Shown: positions 52,326-61,473, numbered from the stretch's first letter. The stretch: 64,000 nucleotides of DNA from Nocardia pseudobrasiliensis NBRC 108224 (GCF_001613105.1 NZ_BDBS01000002.1:186001-250000); one strand, 5' to 3'. The notes: generated from the sequence alone by a model not told the origin. Program-made: numbers and translations.

Positions 52326-52354
52326 GGTGAGCCCACGGTGAGCCGATGGTGAGC
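52326..52354 (+). repeat. three GGTGAGC heptamers with 11-bp period (SARP-box-like)
   Basis: GGTGAGC occurs at 52326-52332, 52337-52343 and 52348-52354, starting exactly 11 bp apart, in the 51 bp between the SARP stop and the monooxygenase ATG. SARP proteins bind heptamers spaced by 11 or 22 bp just upstream of -10 boxes. No clear -10 consensus is seen after the last heptamer. Confidence 0.65.
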
Positions 52355-52375
52355 GCCCCCGCCGAAGCTCATCTC

Positions 52376-53578
52376 ATGAACACAGCGAACAAGACGGTCC
52401 TGATCTCCGGCGCCAGCATCGCGGGCCCCGCCCTGGCCTACTGGCTCACCCGGCACGGCTTCTCGGTCACCGTCGTCGAACAGTCGCCCGCCCTGCGCGA
52501 GGGCGGCTACAAGGTCGATATCCGCGGCGTTGCCATGGAGGTCATCGAACGCATGGGCCTGCTCGACGAGATCCGCAACGCCTCCACCGATATTCGCGGC
52601 GGCGCGTGGGTGAACGAATCCGGCAAACCACTGGCCACTCTGGACGCCGATCTGATCGGGCTGCGCGCCCCGGGCGATGACGAGGTGCTGCGCGGTGATC
52701 TGGCCCGCATCCTCTTCGACGCCACCAAGGGCGATGTGGAATACCTGTTCGGCGATTCGATCACCGACCTGGTCCAGTACGAAGACGGTGTGGCCGCACA
52801 CTTCCGCCACGCCGAACCCCGGATGTTCGATCTGGTCATCGGCGCGGACGGTCTGCATTCGACGGTGCGCCGCATCGCCTTCGGCCCCGAGGAGCGGTTC
52901 GTGCGGCACACCGGGACCATGGCCTGTGTCATCTCCGTGCCCAACCACCTGAACCTCGATCACTGGGAGCTGGTGCACCCGACCCCGGGTCATATCGTGC
53001 AGCTCTACGCCACCCACAGGACCACGGCCAAGGCTCAGTTCATTTTCCCCGCGCCCGAACAGCTTCCGGATCGCCGCGATGTGGCGGGCCAGCGCGCACT
53101 GGTCGCCGCGGCCTTCGCAGACGCGGGCTGGGAGACGCCGAAACTGTTGCGCGCCATGGCCGATTCCCCGGACTTCTACTTCGACTCGGTCAGCCAGGTG
53201 CATCTGGATCGCTGGTCCGACGGCCGGATCGCACTCGTCGGAGACGCCGCGTACTGTCCGTCGCCGCTGTCCGGACAGGGGACGAGTATGGCGCTGGTGG
53301 GCGCGTATGTGCTTGCGGGAGAACTGAAGTCGGCGGGAGGCGATCATCGCCTCGGCTTCGACGGCTATCAGCGGACGATCGGCGACTACATCGAGCGCAA
53401 TCTGACTCTGGGTTGGAACAATGCCACCGGCATGGTCGCGGGCAGCACCCGGGCGATCCGCATGCAGACCACGATGCTGCGACTGCTGCGGCATCTGCCG
53501 TGGAAGGGCCTGGCGCTGCGGCCGATCACCAAGCCCCTCGACGAGGCCGCCAATGCCATCGACCTGGCGGACTACTGA
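52376..53578 (+). CDS. FAD-dependent monooxygenase (TetX-like branch)
   Basis: 400 residues from the ATG at 52376. GxGxxG is VLISGASIAGPALAYWLTRHG (last G variants as in TetX-like enzymes), DG motif LVIGADGLHSTVRRIAF, GD motif RIALVGDAAYCPSPLSGQGTS. Substrates are polyketides, tetracyclines or similar aromatics. Directly downstream of the SARP gene with SARP-box-like repeats in between. Convergent with the small gene at 53587, 8 bp away. Confidence 0.9.
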   Translation: MNTANKTVLISGASIAGPALAYWLTRHGFSVTVVEQSPALREGGYKVDIRGVAMEVIERMGLLDEIRNASTDIRGGAWVNESGKPLATLDADLIGLRAPGDDEVLRGDLARILFDATKGDVEYLFGDSITDLVQYEDGVAAHFRHAEPRMFDLVIGADGLHSTVRRIAFGPEERFVRHTGTMACVISVPNHLNLDHWELVHPTPGHIVQLYATHRTTAKAQFIFPAPEQLPDRRDVAGQRALVAAAFADAGWETPKLLRAMADSPDFYFDSVSQVHLDRWSDGRIALVGDAAYCPSPLSGQGTSMALVGAYVLAGELKSAGGDHRLGFDGYQRTIGDYIERNLTLGWNNATGMVAGSTRAIRMQTTMLRLLRHLPWKGLALRPITKPLDEAANAIDLADY

Positions 53579-53586
53579 CCGGCCAC

Positions 53587-53736
53587 CTACGAAGTGGCCT
53601 GGGCCACACGGTGGTTGAAGCCGCCGTCACCGCGCATCACCGCGTCCCACCACGATTGCAGCGGGCTGGGGTCGGGCCAGACGACGGGGTTGGCGACTTT
53701 ACGGGACTCCTGCTTGGACTTGGTGTTCTCGATCAC
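53587..53736 (-). CDS. 49-residue small protein, function unknown
   Basis: The GTG at 53736 has AGGAG 6 nt upstream. The codons are strongly G/C-ending at third positions, as in the flanking genes, which supports real coding. The peptide is basic at the start (IENTKSKQESRKVANPVVWP) and Trp/Arg-containing later (QSWWDAVMRGDGGFNHR). No signal peptide, lasso/lanthipeptide leader or toxin family recognised. Its leader carries a 12-bp hairpin and a 14-bp palindrome. Confidence 0.55.
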   Translation of the reverse strand: MIENTKSKQESRKVANPVVWPDPSPLQSWWDAVMRGDGGFNHRVAQATS

Positions 53737-53778
53737 GCTGTTCTCCTGAAGCGATCCGTTCTCGCCCACTTCCGGGCA

Positions 53779-53804
53779 GCGAAGGCGGTGAACACCGCCT
53801 TCGC
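53779..53804. other. strong hairpin in the leader of the 49-codon gene
   Basis: GCGAAGGCGGTG (53779-53790) pairs with CACCGCCTTCGC (53793-53804). No T tract follows on either strand, so an RNA structure, attenuator or processing site is as likely as a terminator. Confidence 0.4.
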
Positions 53805-53894
53805 CCAGGGCCATACCCGATGGGTGGGGCGCCAATCCTCAACGCACAACAGCTGTTTCGGTGACCCCTTGGGTGGTGGGCCACCGGTCGTGAT

Positions 53895-53908
53895 TGGACG
53901 ATCGTCCA
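53895..53908. promoter_or_regulatory. 14-bp perfect palindrome, operator candidate
   Basis: TGGACGATCGTCCA between the small gene (53736, minus) and the CoA-transferase (54020, plus). Flanking bases extend it to 18 bp with one mismatch pair. TetR-type operators have this form, but no dedicated regulator is adjacent. Confidence 0.45.
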
Positions 53909-54019
53909 GTCGTACTCTGAGTTCTACCGGCGCCCGGCAAACCGCCCGTGACATTCGGGCGGCCACCGGTTGACGGTTTGTCATCGAATATTTCCGTTCG
54001 GATGGATAGGTGGTGAGTC

Positions 54020-55150
54020 GTGACGGGTGATCGTTCGGCGCTGTCGGGTGTGCTGGTGGCCGATTTCAGCAGGGTTCTGGCCGCGCCGTACGCCACGATG
54101 CTGATGGCCGACCTGGGCGCGACCGTGATCAAGGTCGAACGACCCGGCGGCGGCGACGACACCCGATCCTGGGGGCCACCCTATGTCGCCGATCAGGCCA
54201 CCTATTTTCGGTCGGTCAACCGCAACAAACGGTCACTGACCCTGGATCTCGGCGAGGAACGGGATCGACGCCGGGCGCGCGAGCTGGCCCGGCGGGCCGA
54301 TGTGGTGGTGGAGAACTTCCGGCCCGGCACCATGGACAAATTCGGCCTGTCCTACGAGCGGGTGCGGGCGGGCAATCCGGGTGTCGTGTACTGCTCGATC
54401 TCGGCCTTCGGCGCGGCCGAGGGCGCGGCGCTGCCCGGTTACGACCTGCTGTTGCAGGCGGTCGGCGGCCTGATGAGCATTACCGGATCGCGACCGGACG
54501 AGCCGACGAAGGTCGGCGTCGCGCTGGTGGACGTGCTGGCCGGACTGCACGCCTCGGTCGGCATCCTGGCCGCGCTGCGATATCGCGAGGCCACCGGACG
54601 AGGGCAGCATGTCGAGGTGAATCTGCTGTCGAGCCTGCTGTCGGGCATGGTCAATCAGAGCGCGGGCTACACGATGGCCGGTGTGGTGCCGGGCATCATG
54701 GGCAACAGACATCCGTCGATCGTGCCGTACGAGGTCTTCGACACCGCGGACCGACCGCTGGCCCTGGCCGTTGGCACCGACGCCCAGTTCGCCGCGCTGT
54801 GCCGGGCGCTGGGTGCGGGCGATCTGCTCGGCGACGACCGATTCGCCGACAATCCGAGCCGTGTCGCGCACGCGGAGGCGTTGCGAGCCCGGCTGACCGA
54901 AATCCTCGGCACTCGAAAAGCCGACGAATGGTATGAACTGCTCACTCCGGCCGGTGTGCCGTGCGGTCCGGTCAACGATCTGGCCGGGGCGTTCGCATTG
55001 GCCGAACGACTCGGCCTGCATCCGCGCGTCGCGGGCGATCTGGTCGCCAATCCGATCGGCCTGTCCGAGACTCCCGTCGAATACCGCACGGCCCCACCGC
55101 TTCTCGGGGTCGACGACGCGGAACTGCTGGCCTGGCTGGATTCGGACTGA
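54020..55150 (+). CDS. class III (CaiB/BaiF) CoA-transferase
   Basis: 376 residues. VADFSRVLAAPYATMLMADLGATVIKVERPGGGDDTRSWGPPYV is the CoA-binding opening; GYDLLLQAVGGLMSITG holds the catalytic Asp. It transfers CoA between an acyl-CoA and a free acid without ATP. The GTG start at 54020 is preceded by a TAGGTGGTG stretch. Standing alone before the lipase, its pathway cannot be named. Confidence 0.93.
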   Translation: MTGDRSALSGVLVADFSRVLAAPYATMLMADLGATVIKVERPGGGDDTRSWGPPYVADQATYFRSVNRNKRSLTLDLGEERDRRRARELARRADVVVENFRPGTMDKFGLSYERVRAGNPGVVYCSISAFGAAEGAALPGYDLLLQAVGGLMSITGSRPDEPTKVGVALVDVLAGLHASVGILAALRYREATGRGQHVEVNLLSSLLSGMVNQSAGYTMAGVVPGIMGNRHPSIVPYEVFDTADRPLALAVGTDAQFAALCRALGAGDLLGDDRFADNPSRVAHAEALRARLTEILGTRKADEWYELLTPAGVPCGPVNDLAGAFALAERLGLHPRVAGDLVANPIGLSETPVEYRTAPPLLGVDDAELLAWLDSD

Positions 55151-55225
55151 TCCGGGTGTAGGTTACTGAAAGATAGCCATAACCTGCACCAGGTCCGGTC
55201 GGCCCGGCAGTGAAGGGAGTAGGCG

Positions 55226-56233
55226 ATGATGCGTTGGGGGTGCGCGGTAGCGGCGGTGGCGGCCCTCGTGTCGCTCGGTTCTCTATCCGGCGCGGCCGCG
55301 GCCGAGTCGGAGATGAGCTCGCATTCCTCGGACACCGTTGGTTACGGCCCGGTTCTCCCCAACGGGAGTGTGGCCTGGGTGACCTACGGCATGCTGACGA
55401 GTACCGATCTGGCGCCGCAGGGATCGAACGACTGGGATTGCAAACCGAGCGAGGCGCATCCCCGGCCGATCATCCTGCTGCACGGTAGCTGGAACAGTGC
55501 TCTGGGCAGTTACTCGCGTCTGTCCCCGCAACTGGCACAGGCCGGATACTGCGTTTTCGCGCTGAACTACGGTCGGCCCGACGTCTCCGGCGCCGGACTG
55601 GTGCAGCCCTGGATCGGCGCGGTCGGCCCGATCGAGCAGTCGGCTCGCCAGCTGGCCCGATTCGTCGAGCGGGTACGCACCGCCACCGGCGCGGAACAGG
55701 TGGACATGATCGGGCATTCACAGGGTGGCCTGGTCATTCGCCAGTATCTGAAGGACGAGGGCGGCGCAGATCCGAATGACCCCGCCGCGAACAAGGTTCG
55801 GAAGGTCATCACCTTCGGGGCCACCAATCACGGCACCACACTGCTCGGGCTGGGCAGCCTCGCCCTGGCGATCCAGCAGAATCTCGGTTCCGGGTTCCTC
55901 CCGCTGATCGAGGAGTTCATCGGCCCCGCGGGTATCGAACAACTGCCGGGATCGCCGTTCCTCACGCGACTGAACGCGGACGGCGACACCGTGCCCGGGA
56001 TCGAATACACGGTCATCTCCACCCGGTACGACGAGGTGACCACGCCGAACTACTCGACCTTTCTGACCGCGGGGCCGGGCGCGACCGTGCACAACGTCCT
56101 GCTGCAGGACGGCTGCCCGATCGAGACCTCCACGCACAATGGCGTGCCGTACTCGCCGCGCGCGACGTCGATCGTCTTGCAAGCCCTGGATCCGAGCTCG
56201 GTCGCCGAACTGGCCTGCACGCCCAATCTGTAA
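55226..56233 (+). CDS. secreted lipase/alpha-beta hydrolase
   Basis: 335 residues. Signal peptide CAVAAVAALVSLGSLSGAAAAES; mature enzyme with IILLHGSWNSA (oxyanion loop), nucleophile IGHSQGGLVIRQYL, and His near the end (STHNGVP). Four Cys may form two disulfides. Acts outside the cell on acylglycerols or esters. ATG at 55226 after GAAGGGAG. Ends at a strong hairpin. Confidence 0.93.
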   Translation: MMRWGCAVAAVAALVSLGSLSGAAAAESEMSSHSSDTVGYGPVLPNGSVAWVTYGMLTSTDLAPQGSNDWDCKPSEAHPRPIILLHGSWNSALGSYSRLSPQLAQAGYCVFALNYGRPDVSGAGLVQPWIGAVGPIEQSARQLARFVERVRTATGAEQVDMIGHSQGGLVIRQYLKDEGGADPNDPAANKVRKVITFGATNHGTTLLGLGSLALAIQQNLGSGFLPLIEEFIGPAGIEQLPGSPFLTRLNADGDTVPGIEYTVISTRYDEVTTPNYSTFLTAGPGATVHNVLLQDGCPIETSTHNGVPYSPRATSIVLQALDPSSVAELACTPNL

Positions 56234-56248
56234 TTCGTCGAAAACGGT

Positions 56249-56280
56249 TCTCGCCCCGGCGTTCACATGCCGGGGCGAGA
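56249..56280. terminator. bidirectional terminator hairpin
   Basis: TCTCGCCCCGGC (56249-56260) pairs perfectly with GCCGGGGCGAGA (56269-56280), 8-nt loop, between the convergent lipase and hexosaminidase genes. Confidence 0.85.
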
Positions 56281-56319
56281 GGAAAGATCGGTCGGCCCCT
56301 CATTCGCCGACCAACCCCA

Positions 56320-57897
56320 CTACTTCCAATCCACCTGCGGTGAGCGGTAGAAATTGATCCCCTGCGCCGCCCAGATCGGACCCTGTTTCGCCAGGCGGGC
56401 CCGATAGCTGTCCCAATTGTGGGTGGCGGCCGGAGACCAGCCGATTTCGGCGATACCCGCCAAGCGCGGGAAGGCCATGAATTCGATATCCGCACTCGTG
56501 CGCAGGGTTTCCGACCACAGCGGCGCCTCGACACCGGCGATCTGATTCTCCGAAAGACCCTGGACGAAGGTGGCCGGATCCCAATCGTAGGAGTCCTTCA
56601 CCTCCACATAACCGGCCCAGTGCAGGCCCAGCGGGGTTTCGGGGGTGTACTTCATATCCAGATACGCCTTGTTGGCGGGCGACATCAGGATCTTGTTGCC
56701 CCGGCCCGCGGCCGCGACCACATCCGCATTGGTACGGGCGGTGTCCCAGTACTGCGGAATCGCCGAGGCGGGCGGGTTGGCCACCACAAAGTTGTGCCAG
56801 CCGGTCATCTTCTTGTCGTAGGTCTTCAGCATCGGCATGACCTTCTGATAGAAGGCCTTGTAATCCTCCGGCGAGGTCGAATGCGCCTCGTCGCCACCGA
56901 TGTTCAGATACGGTCCGGGCGTCAGGGCCGCGAGCTCCCGGATCACATCCTCGACGAATTTGTAGGTGATCGGCTTGGGTATGCACAGCGAGCTGTAACC
57001 GACCTCGATATCGGTGCGTGGGGGCACCGGCTTACCGTCGCAGTTCAATTCGCCGTAGGAGGCCTGCGCGGCATTGGTGTGGCCGGGCATATCCACCTCG
57101 GGCACCACCGTGATGTGCCGCGAGGCCGCGTAGTTCACGATGTCGCGGTACTGATCCTGGGTGTAGTAACCACCCGGATCCCCGCCGACCGCGGTCTTGC
57201 CGCCGATCTCGGCCAGCTTCGGCCAGCTCTTGATCTCGATGCGCCAGCCCTGATCGTCGGTCAGATGCAGATGCAGCGTATTGATCTTGTACTGGGCGAT
57301 CTGATCGATATAGCGCTTGACCTGGTCGGGCTTGAAGAAGTGCCGGGCCACGTCGAGCATCGCGCCGCGGCGGGCGAAGCGCGGGTAGTCCACGACCGAA
57401 CCGCCCGCGACCGTCCAGGTCTGATTCTGCTTGGTGGACTTGTTGATCGCGCTCGGGAACAGCTGCCGCAGCGATTGGACGCCCTCGAACAGGCCGTCGG
57501 TGCTGTTGGCCGCCAGGGTGATTCCCTTCTTGTCGACGGTGAGTCGATACCCCTCACCGCCGAATCGGGGACCGGCGTCGCCGAGCTGCAGCGTGATACC
57601 GGATCTGCCCAGGTCGTAGCGCTCCACGACGGGGATCTTGAAGCCGGTGGCCGGGCGCAGCAGACCGGCCAGATAGTCCGCGACCTGCCTGGATTGGTGT
57701 TCGGCGCGGATCACCGCGTCGGCGGGCAGGGTGTAGTTCCCGGCGGGATCGGATTTGGCCTCGACGGGTACGGGCACGATATCGGTGACCGCGCGTTCCG
57801 CGGCGGCCGCCGGTTCGCCGGCGGCGATACCGGGCAGGCCGAGCACGGCCATACCGGCAATGGCACCGAATACCAAGGGGGATAGTAGTTTTCGCAA
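56320..57897 (-). CDS. secreted beta-N-acetylhexosaminidase, GH20
   Basis: 525 residues. Signal peptide KLLSPLVFGAIAGMAVLGLP; GH20b domain about 35-165, then the catalytic barrel with HLHLTDDQGWRIEIKSWPKL, VPEVDMPGHTNAA and YLNIGGDEAHS, the DE pair of the substrate-assisted mechanism. Removes terminal GlcNAc/GalNAc from chitin oligomers or glycans outside the cell. ATG at 57897. Convergent with the lipase. Confidence 0.95.
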   Translation of the reverse strand: MRKLLSPLVFGAIAGMAVLGLPGIAAGEPAAAAERAVTDIVPVPVEAKSDPAGNYTLPADAVIRAEHQSRQVADYLAGLLRPATGFKIPVVERYDLGRSGITLQLGDAGPRFGGEGYRLTVDKKGITLAANSTDGLFEGVQSLRQLFPSAINKSTKQNQTWTVAGGSVVDYPRFARRGAMLDVARHFFKPDQVKRYIDQIAQYKINTLHLHLTDDQGWRIEIKSWPKLAEIGGKTAVGGDPGGYYTQDQYRDIVNYAASRHITVVPEVDMPGHTNAAQASYGELNCDGKPVPPRTDIEVGYSSLCIPKPITYKFVEDVIRELAALTPGPYLNIGGDEAHSTSPEDYKAFYQKVMPMLKTYDKKMTGWHNFVVANPPASAIPQYWDTARTNADVVAAAGRGNKILMSPANKAYLDMKYTPETPLGLHWAGYVEVKDSYDWDPATFVQGLSENQIAGVEAPLWSETLRTSADIEFMAFPRLAGIAEIGWSPAATHNWDSYRARLAKQGPIWAAQGINFYRSPQVDWK

Positions 57898-58287
57898 GTT
57901 GCACCTCCGATGGACGAGGAGGGTCGGGCGCGAATCAGATTACAAGGGGGTCCGGGGTGTGTGGATCAATTGAACTCCGCTACTTATCGTTTCGGGTGCG
58001 CCGGTGTCGGATGCGCGATCGGTAAATGGACGAGCGATTGCGCGATTCGAATCGGCCGATATCGCCGATAACGCGGTGAAAACGACTGTATTCCACAGTG
58101 ATTGACCGAAATACCGCACATGATCACCGTGCGCGATCTTCCGGGCCCCGCGACGGGAACGATCGCGCACTCGAGCGATGCCACGGCCGGCGATCCGGAC
58201 CGGGGGCCGAATAGGGGGTATCCGGGTATGGCCGCGCCCGCGATGGGTATGCCCGGCCCAGGAGCCGCAGGATCGCAGGAGGTCGCG
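57898..58287. other. 390-bp intergenic region, divergent promoters
   Basis: Carries the leaders of the GH20 gene (minus) and of the small exported protein at 58288 (plus). Short palindromic patches (ATTCGAAT and CGATATCG near 58040-58065) are present. No gene is supported. Confidence 0.5.
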
Positions 58288-58485
58288 ATGTTCAACCGTC
58301 GTCTGCTCGCCCACGGCGCGTGCGCCGTACTCGGCGTCGCGCTCATCGGCGGGGCCGCCGCTTCGGCCCGAGCCGAGGCCCCCGCGCCGCCCACCACGCC
58401 CGTGCTTTCCCCGTTCGACGCGGTGCCGAATCCGTTCAACTGCCTGTTGAGTACGGGTTCCGCTCTGTTCTGCATCGGTCTGTGA
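58288..58485 (+). CDS. small exported protein, function unknown
   Basis: 65 residues from the ATG at 58288 (AGGAGG 5 nt upstream; the in-frame upstream extension has no ribosome site). Signal peptide RRLLAHGACAVLGVALIGGA AASARA, then about 38 residues with Pro-rich start and two Cys near the C-terminus (FNCLLSTGSALFCIGL) that could pair. No family recognised. Confidence 0.65.
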   Translation: MFNRRLLAHGACAVLGVALIGGAAASARAEAPAPPTTPVLSPFDAVPNPFNCLLSTGSALFCIGL

Positions 58486-58555
58486 GAATCCGTGATGTTT
58501 GAGTCGCAGGCAGGCGGTTATAGCCGTGAGGCCCACTCGAACGAATGGAGAGACC

Positions 58556-58816
58556 GTGTTACCGCTGATCGCAGCCGCCTTCGGGATGCCCGCAGTGGCC
58601 GTCCTGCTGGCCTACAGCGGGTACATCACGCAGTACCGTCGCCGGATCCGCGCGGAGTTCCTACCGGATGCCGGGCGTGGCCGGATCGGCGCCGACGCAC
58701 GCGACGATGAAGCAGCCGGGCGGCCAATCGCCGAAGGGCGGGGCCAGCGGCTTGCCGAGGCAGCTCAGCGGACCGCAGCCGGGGTAGGCGTCGGGGCCCA
58801 GGCCCAGGGCGGCTAG
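58556..58816 (+). CDS. small single-TM protein, doubtful 3' part
   Basis: About 86 residues from the GTG at 58556 (GGAGAG site). A hydrophobic helix LPLIAAAFGMPAVAVLLAYSG is followed by a charged tail (QYRRRIRAEFLPDAG). The last 52 codons lie antisense over the 3' end of the beta-lactamase-fold gene and have low-complexity Ala/Gly/Arg composition, so the true C-terminus may have been lost. Confidence 0.45.
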   Translation: MLPLIAAAFGMPAVAVLLAYSGYITQYRRRIRAEFLPDAGRGRIGADARDDEAAGRPIAEGRGQRLAEAAQRTAAGVGVGAQAQGG

Positions 58817-59992
58817 CGTCGCGTCCGGATTGGTGATCATCGGATCGGACAGGCTGATATCGGGCTGCTGCACATAGGGCCCCGGATCGGGGATGCGCGG
58901 CTGCTGGAACGCCGCATCGATACCGCGCAGCACATCGTGCGGAAAACTCAGCGCACTGCCCGGCACGGTGATTCCGGTCCAGCTCACCAGCAGTCCGAGA
59001 CTGGGCACGATGAAGTTGTCCTGGCGCATCATGCCCGACATCTGGATGGCGTCGGGCGGCAGGCCGGGGAAGTACACATCGCCGCAGCCGGGCCCGTTGA
59101 CCACGAACAGGAAGCCGTAGCACGGATTGGCCGCGGTCGGGCGGGACGCCGCGGTCAGATAGTCGGCCGAGACGACCCGAACACCGTGCCAGTCACCGCG
59201 ATTCGCCAGCAGCAGCCCGATCTTGACGAAATCGTCGGCCGGGAGCATGAGATGGGCGTAGCCGTAGGTGTTTCCGCTGCGATCGCGTCCCCAGTGATAG
59301 TCGCCGCGCGCGATTCCCAACGGATCGAACAACTTCCGCTGCGCGTAATCCTGGAAATCCTCGCCCACCGCGCGGCCCACCACATACGCCAGCAGATCGA
59401 TCGCCCGCTGGCTGTACTGCCAGAGTTCGCCCTGCGGATGGTCGATCGGCATGGCCAGCGCCTGGGCCACCACATTCGGATCCAGTTGCGGTAGACCGGT
59501 TATCCCCTCCGAGGCCACCGCGACCCGCATACCCGAGGTCTCGGTGAGCAGGCTGCGCACCGTGATCGCCCGATGCGCCGCATCGCCGAGGCCGGGCGGC
59601 AGATGAAGGCCGATGGGGTCGTCGATGCGCAGCGTGCCCTCGTCGACGGCGATCCCGGTCACCAGCGAGACCACGCTTTTGGTACTGCTCCACATGTTCC
59701 AGGCCAGATGCCCGTAGCGGTCGCTGCCGGGTCCCGAGGCGATCAGGCAGTTGTTGCGGAACACCCGCACGGTCAGCCGGGTCGGATCGGATGCGAAGGA
59801 GATGGCCCGTCGCAGCGCGGCCGAATCCAGCCCGACCTCCTCCGGGGCCGCCGTCTGCGGTGCGCGGCCGTCGCTGACCGCGCAGCGCCGCAACCCGTCG
59901 GATTCGGCTCGCGCGCCGGGCATCCCGAGACCCAACAGGGTGACCACCGTCGTGATAACGAGTACCACAATGCTTTTCGACCGACCGCGCAC
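58661..59992 (-). CDS. exported serine hydrolase, beta-lactamase/penicillin-binding fold
   Basis: 443 residues from the GTG at 59992 (GGAGCGGAGG site). Signal peptide KSIVVLVITTVVTLLGLGMPGARA. SxxK is WSSTKSVVS, the Tyr motif is WQYSQRAID; class C beta-lactamase and esterase (EstB) relatives share this. Four or more Cys occur in the C-terminal extension (GCGPLSCLG ... PPGCFIVACVG), unusual for beta-lactamases and suggesting a disulfide-rich tail. Periplasmic or extracellular hydrolase of unknown substrate. Confidence 0.88.
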   Translation of the reverse strand: MRGRSKSIVVLVITTVVTLLGLGMPGARAESDGLRRCAVSDGRAPQTAAPEEVGLDSAALRRAISFASDPTRLTVRVFRNNCLIASGPGSDRYGHLAWNMWSSTKSVVSLVTGIAVDEGTLRIDDPIGLHLPPGLGDAAHRAITVRSLLTETSGMRVAVASEGITGLPQLDPNVVAQALAMPIDHPQGELWQYSQRAIDLLAYVVGRAVGEDFQDYAQRKLFDPLGIARGDYHWGRDRSGNTYGYAHLMLPADDFVKIGLLLANRGDWHGVRVVSADYLTAASRPTAANPCYGFLFVVNGPGCGDVYFPGLPPDAIQMSGMMRQDNFIVPSLGLLVSWTGITVPGSALSFPHDVLRGIDAAFQQPRIPDPGPYVQQPDISLSDPMITNPDATLAALGLGPDAYPGCGPLSCLGKPLAPPFGDWPPGCFIVACVGADPATPGIR

Positions 59993-60241
59993 ACCGCCTC
60001 CGCTCCCGAACCTTCGATGACGTGATCGGAGCGCGTGGGGCCGCGTTAGCCGCGGCGGGTGCCCGCAATTGTCGGGGCGGCGGTCCTAGGGGCCGAACCC
60101 CTAGTGGGCGCGCGTTTCGGTGGCAGGCTCGGTAGACGTTGGGCCGCAACGCATATCGACGAGTGTAGGCCAATTGGAGGCCGGTCGGTTGGTGTTCAAT
60201 GGCAGCATCTGTCCGATTTATTCCGATTGGAATCAGTTGCT

Positions 60242-61396
60242 GTGTCTACGTATCGAAAATCACTGATCGCCTGTATGGCCCTGCTGACGGGGTTCGGGAT
60301 CGGGGCCGCCCCCGCGGTCTCGGTCGCCGCGCCCCAGCCCGCCGCCCTCGTCGACAGCGACGGCGACGGGCTGCCCGACGACTGGGAGTTGAAGGGATAC
60401 GACGCCAACGGTGACGGCAAGATCGATGTGAATCTTCCGGCCATGGGCGCGGATCCCAAGCACAAGGATCTGTTCGTCGAGATGGATTACATGAACGGAC
60501 GATTGCCGAGCGGAACGGCCCTGGACCGCGTCGTCAACGTCTTCGCCACCGCCCCCGTCGCCAATCCCGACGGCAAGCAGGGCGTCAAGATCCATCTGGA
60601 CGCGGGCAACGCCCGCGGCGACAAGTACAACCTGGGCGGCGGCAACCAGATCGGCTACGACAGCGATCTGAACCCCGTCGACGACGAGGTCGCCCGAATC
60701 AAGCGAAACAACTTCAACTCCAACCGCTCCCGCATCTTCCACTACATGATCTGGGGCGACGGCTATGACGGCGGCTGCAGCAGCGGCATCTCGCTGGGCA
60801 TCCCGGCCGACACCTTCGTCGTGGCGCTCGGCCCGCGCTGCGGCTGGAACCCCAACGACGACTCCAATGTCGGCACCTTCATCCATGAACTCGGCCACAA
60901 CCTGGGCCTGAAACACGGTGGGGTCGACCACGTCAACTACAAGCCGAACTATCTGAGCGTGATGAACTACAGTTTTCAGTTCTCCGGCGTGCCGCGCACG
61001 GACGGCAGCTACTACTTCGGCTACTCGAACGTGAACCCGAACGCGCTCAACGAATCCGCGCTCAGCGAGGGTGCGGGGCTCGGGCAGTCCGCGGCCGGTT
61101 GGAAGACGGTGTACTTCTGCCCGGACAATTCCCGCCGGCGCACCAGCGGTGGCGCCGATCAGGCGATCGACTGGAACTGCAGCGGCGGCATCAACAGCGG
61201 CACCGTACGCTCGGATGTCAACAACGACGACGGTTACGGCACACTGCGGGCCCAGAACAACTGGGCGTCGGTGGTATTCGACGGCGGTGACGTCGGCGTG
61301 GCGACGGCCGAGCCGCGCTCGGCGCGCGAGCGGTCGCCGGAGGAGATGACCAAGCAGCAGTTCGATCAGTTGCAGTCCTCGCTGCGCGAGGGTTAG
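60242..61396 (+). CDS. secreted zinc metalloprotease
   Basis: 384 residues from the GTG at 60242. Signal peptide RKSLIACMALLTGFGIGAAPAVSVA. A calcium-loop-like DSDGDGLPDDWELKGYD follows, then the zinc motif HELGHNLGLKHGG (HExxHxxGxxH, metzincin type) with a Met-turn candidate LSVMNYSFQ. Several Cys pairs. A 7-bp perfect stem (60086-60104) lies upstream. Acts on extracellular proteins. Confidence 0.92.
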   Translation: MSTYRKSLIACMALLTGFGIGAAPAVSVAAPQPAALVDSDGDGLPDDWELKGYDANGDGKIDVNLPAMGADPKHKDLFVEMDYMNGRLPSGTALDRVVNVFATAPVANPDGKQGVKIHLDAGNARGDKYNLGGGNQIGYDSDLNPVDDEVARIKRNNFNSNRSRIFHYMIWGDGYDGGCSSGISLGIPADTFVVALGPRCGWNPNDDSNVGTFIHELGHNLGLKHGGVDHVNYKPNYLSVMNYSFQFSGVPRTDGSYYFGYSNVNPNALNESALSEGAGLGQSAAGWKTVYFCPDNSRRRTSGGADQAIDWNCSGGINSGTVRSDVNNDDGYGTLRAQNNWASVVFDGGDVGVATAEPRSARERSPEEMTKQQFDQLQSSLREG

Positions 61397-61473
61397 CCGA
61401 ACCGGGTGTGCGAAGCCGGACTTCGCACACCCGTTTCAGCGTCGCGTCAGCGCCCGGCGGCCACACTGGCCCG

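Noticed and set aside
51293..53494. 733-codon open frame on the minus strand
   Set aside because: Antisense to the SARP and TetX-like genes, both with full domain sets; typical high-GC shadow frame.
60086..60104. 7-bp perfect stem CTAGGGG/CCCCTAG as a riboswitch or operator
   Set aside because: Too short and isolated; no flanking conserved structure that I recognise.
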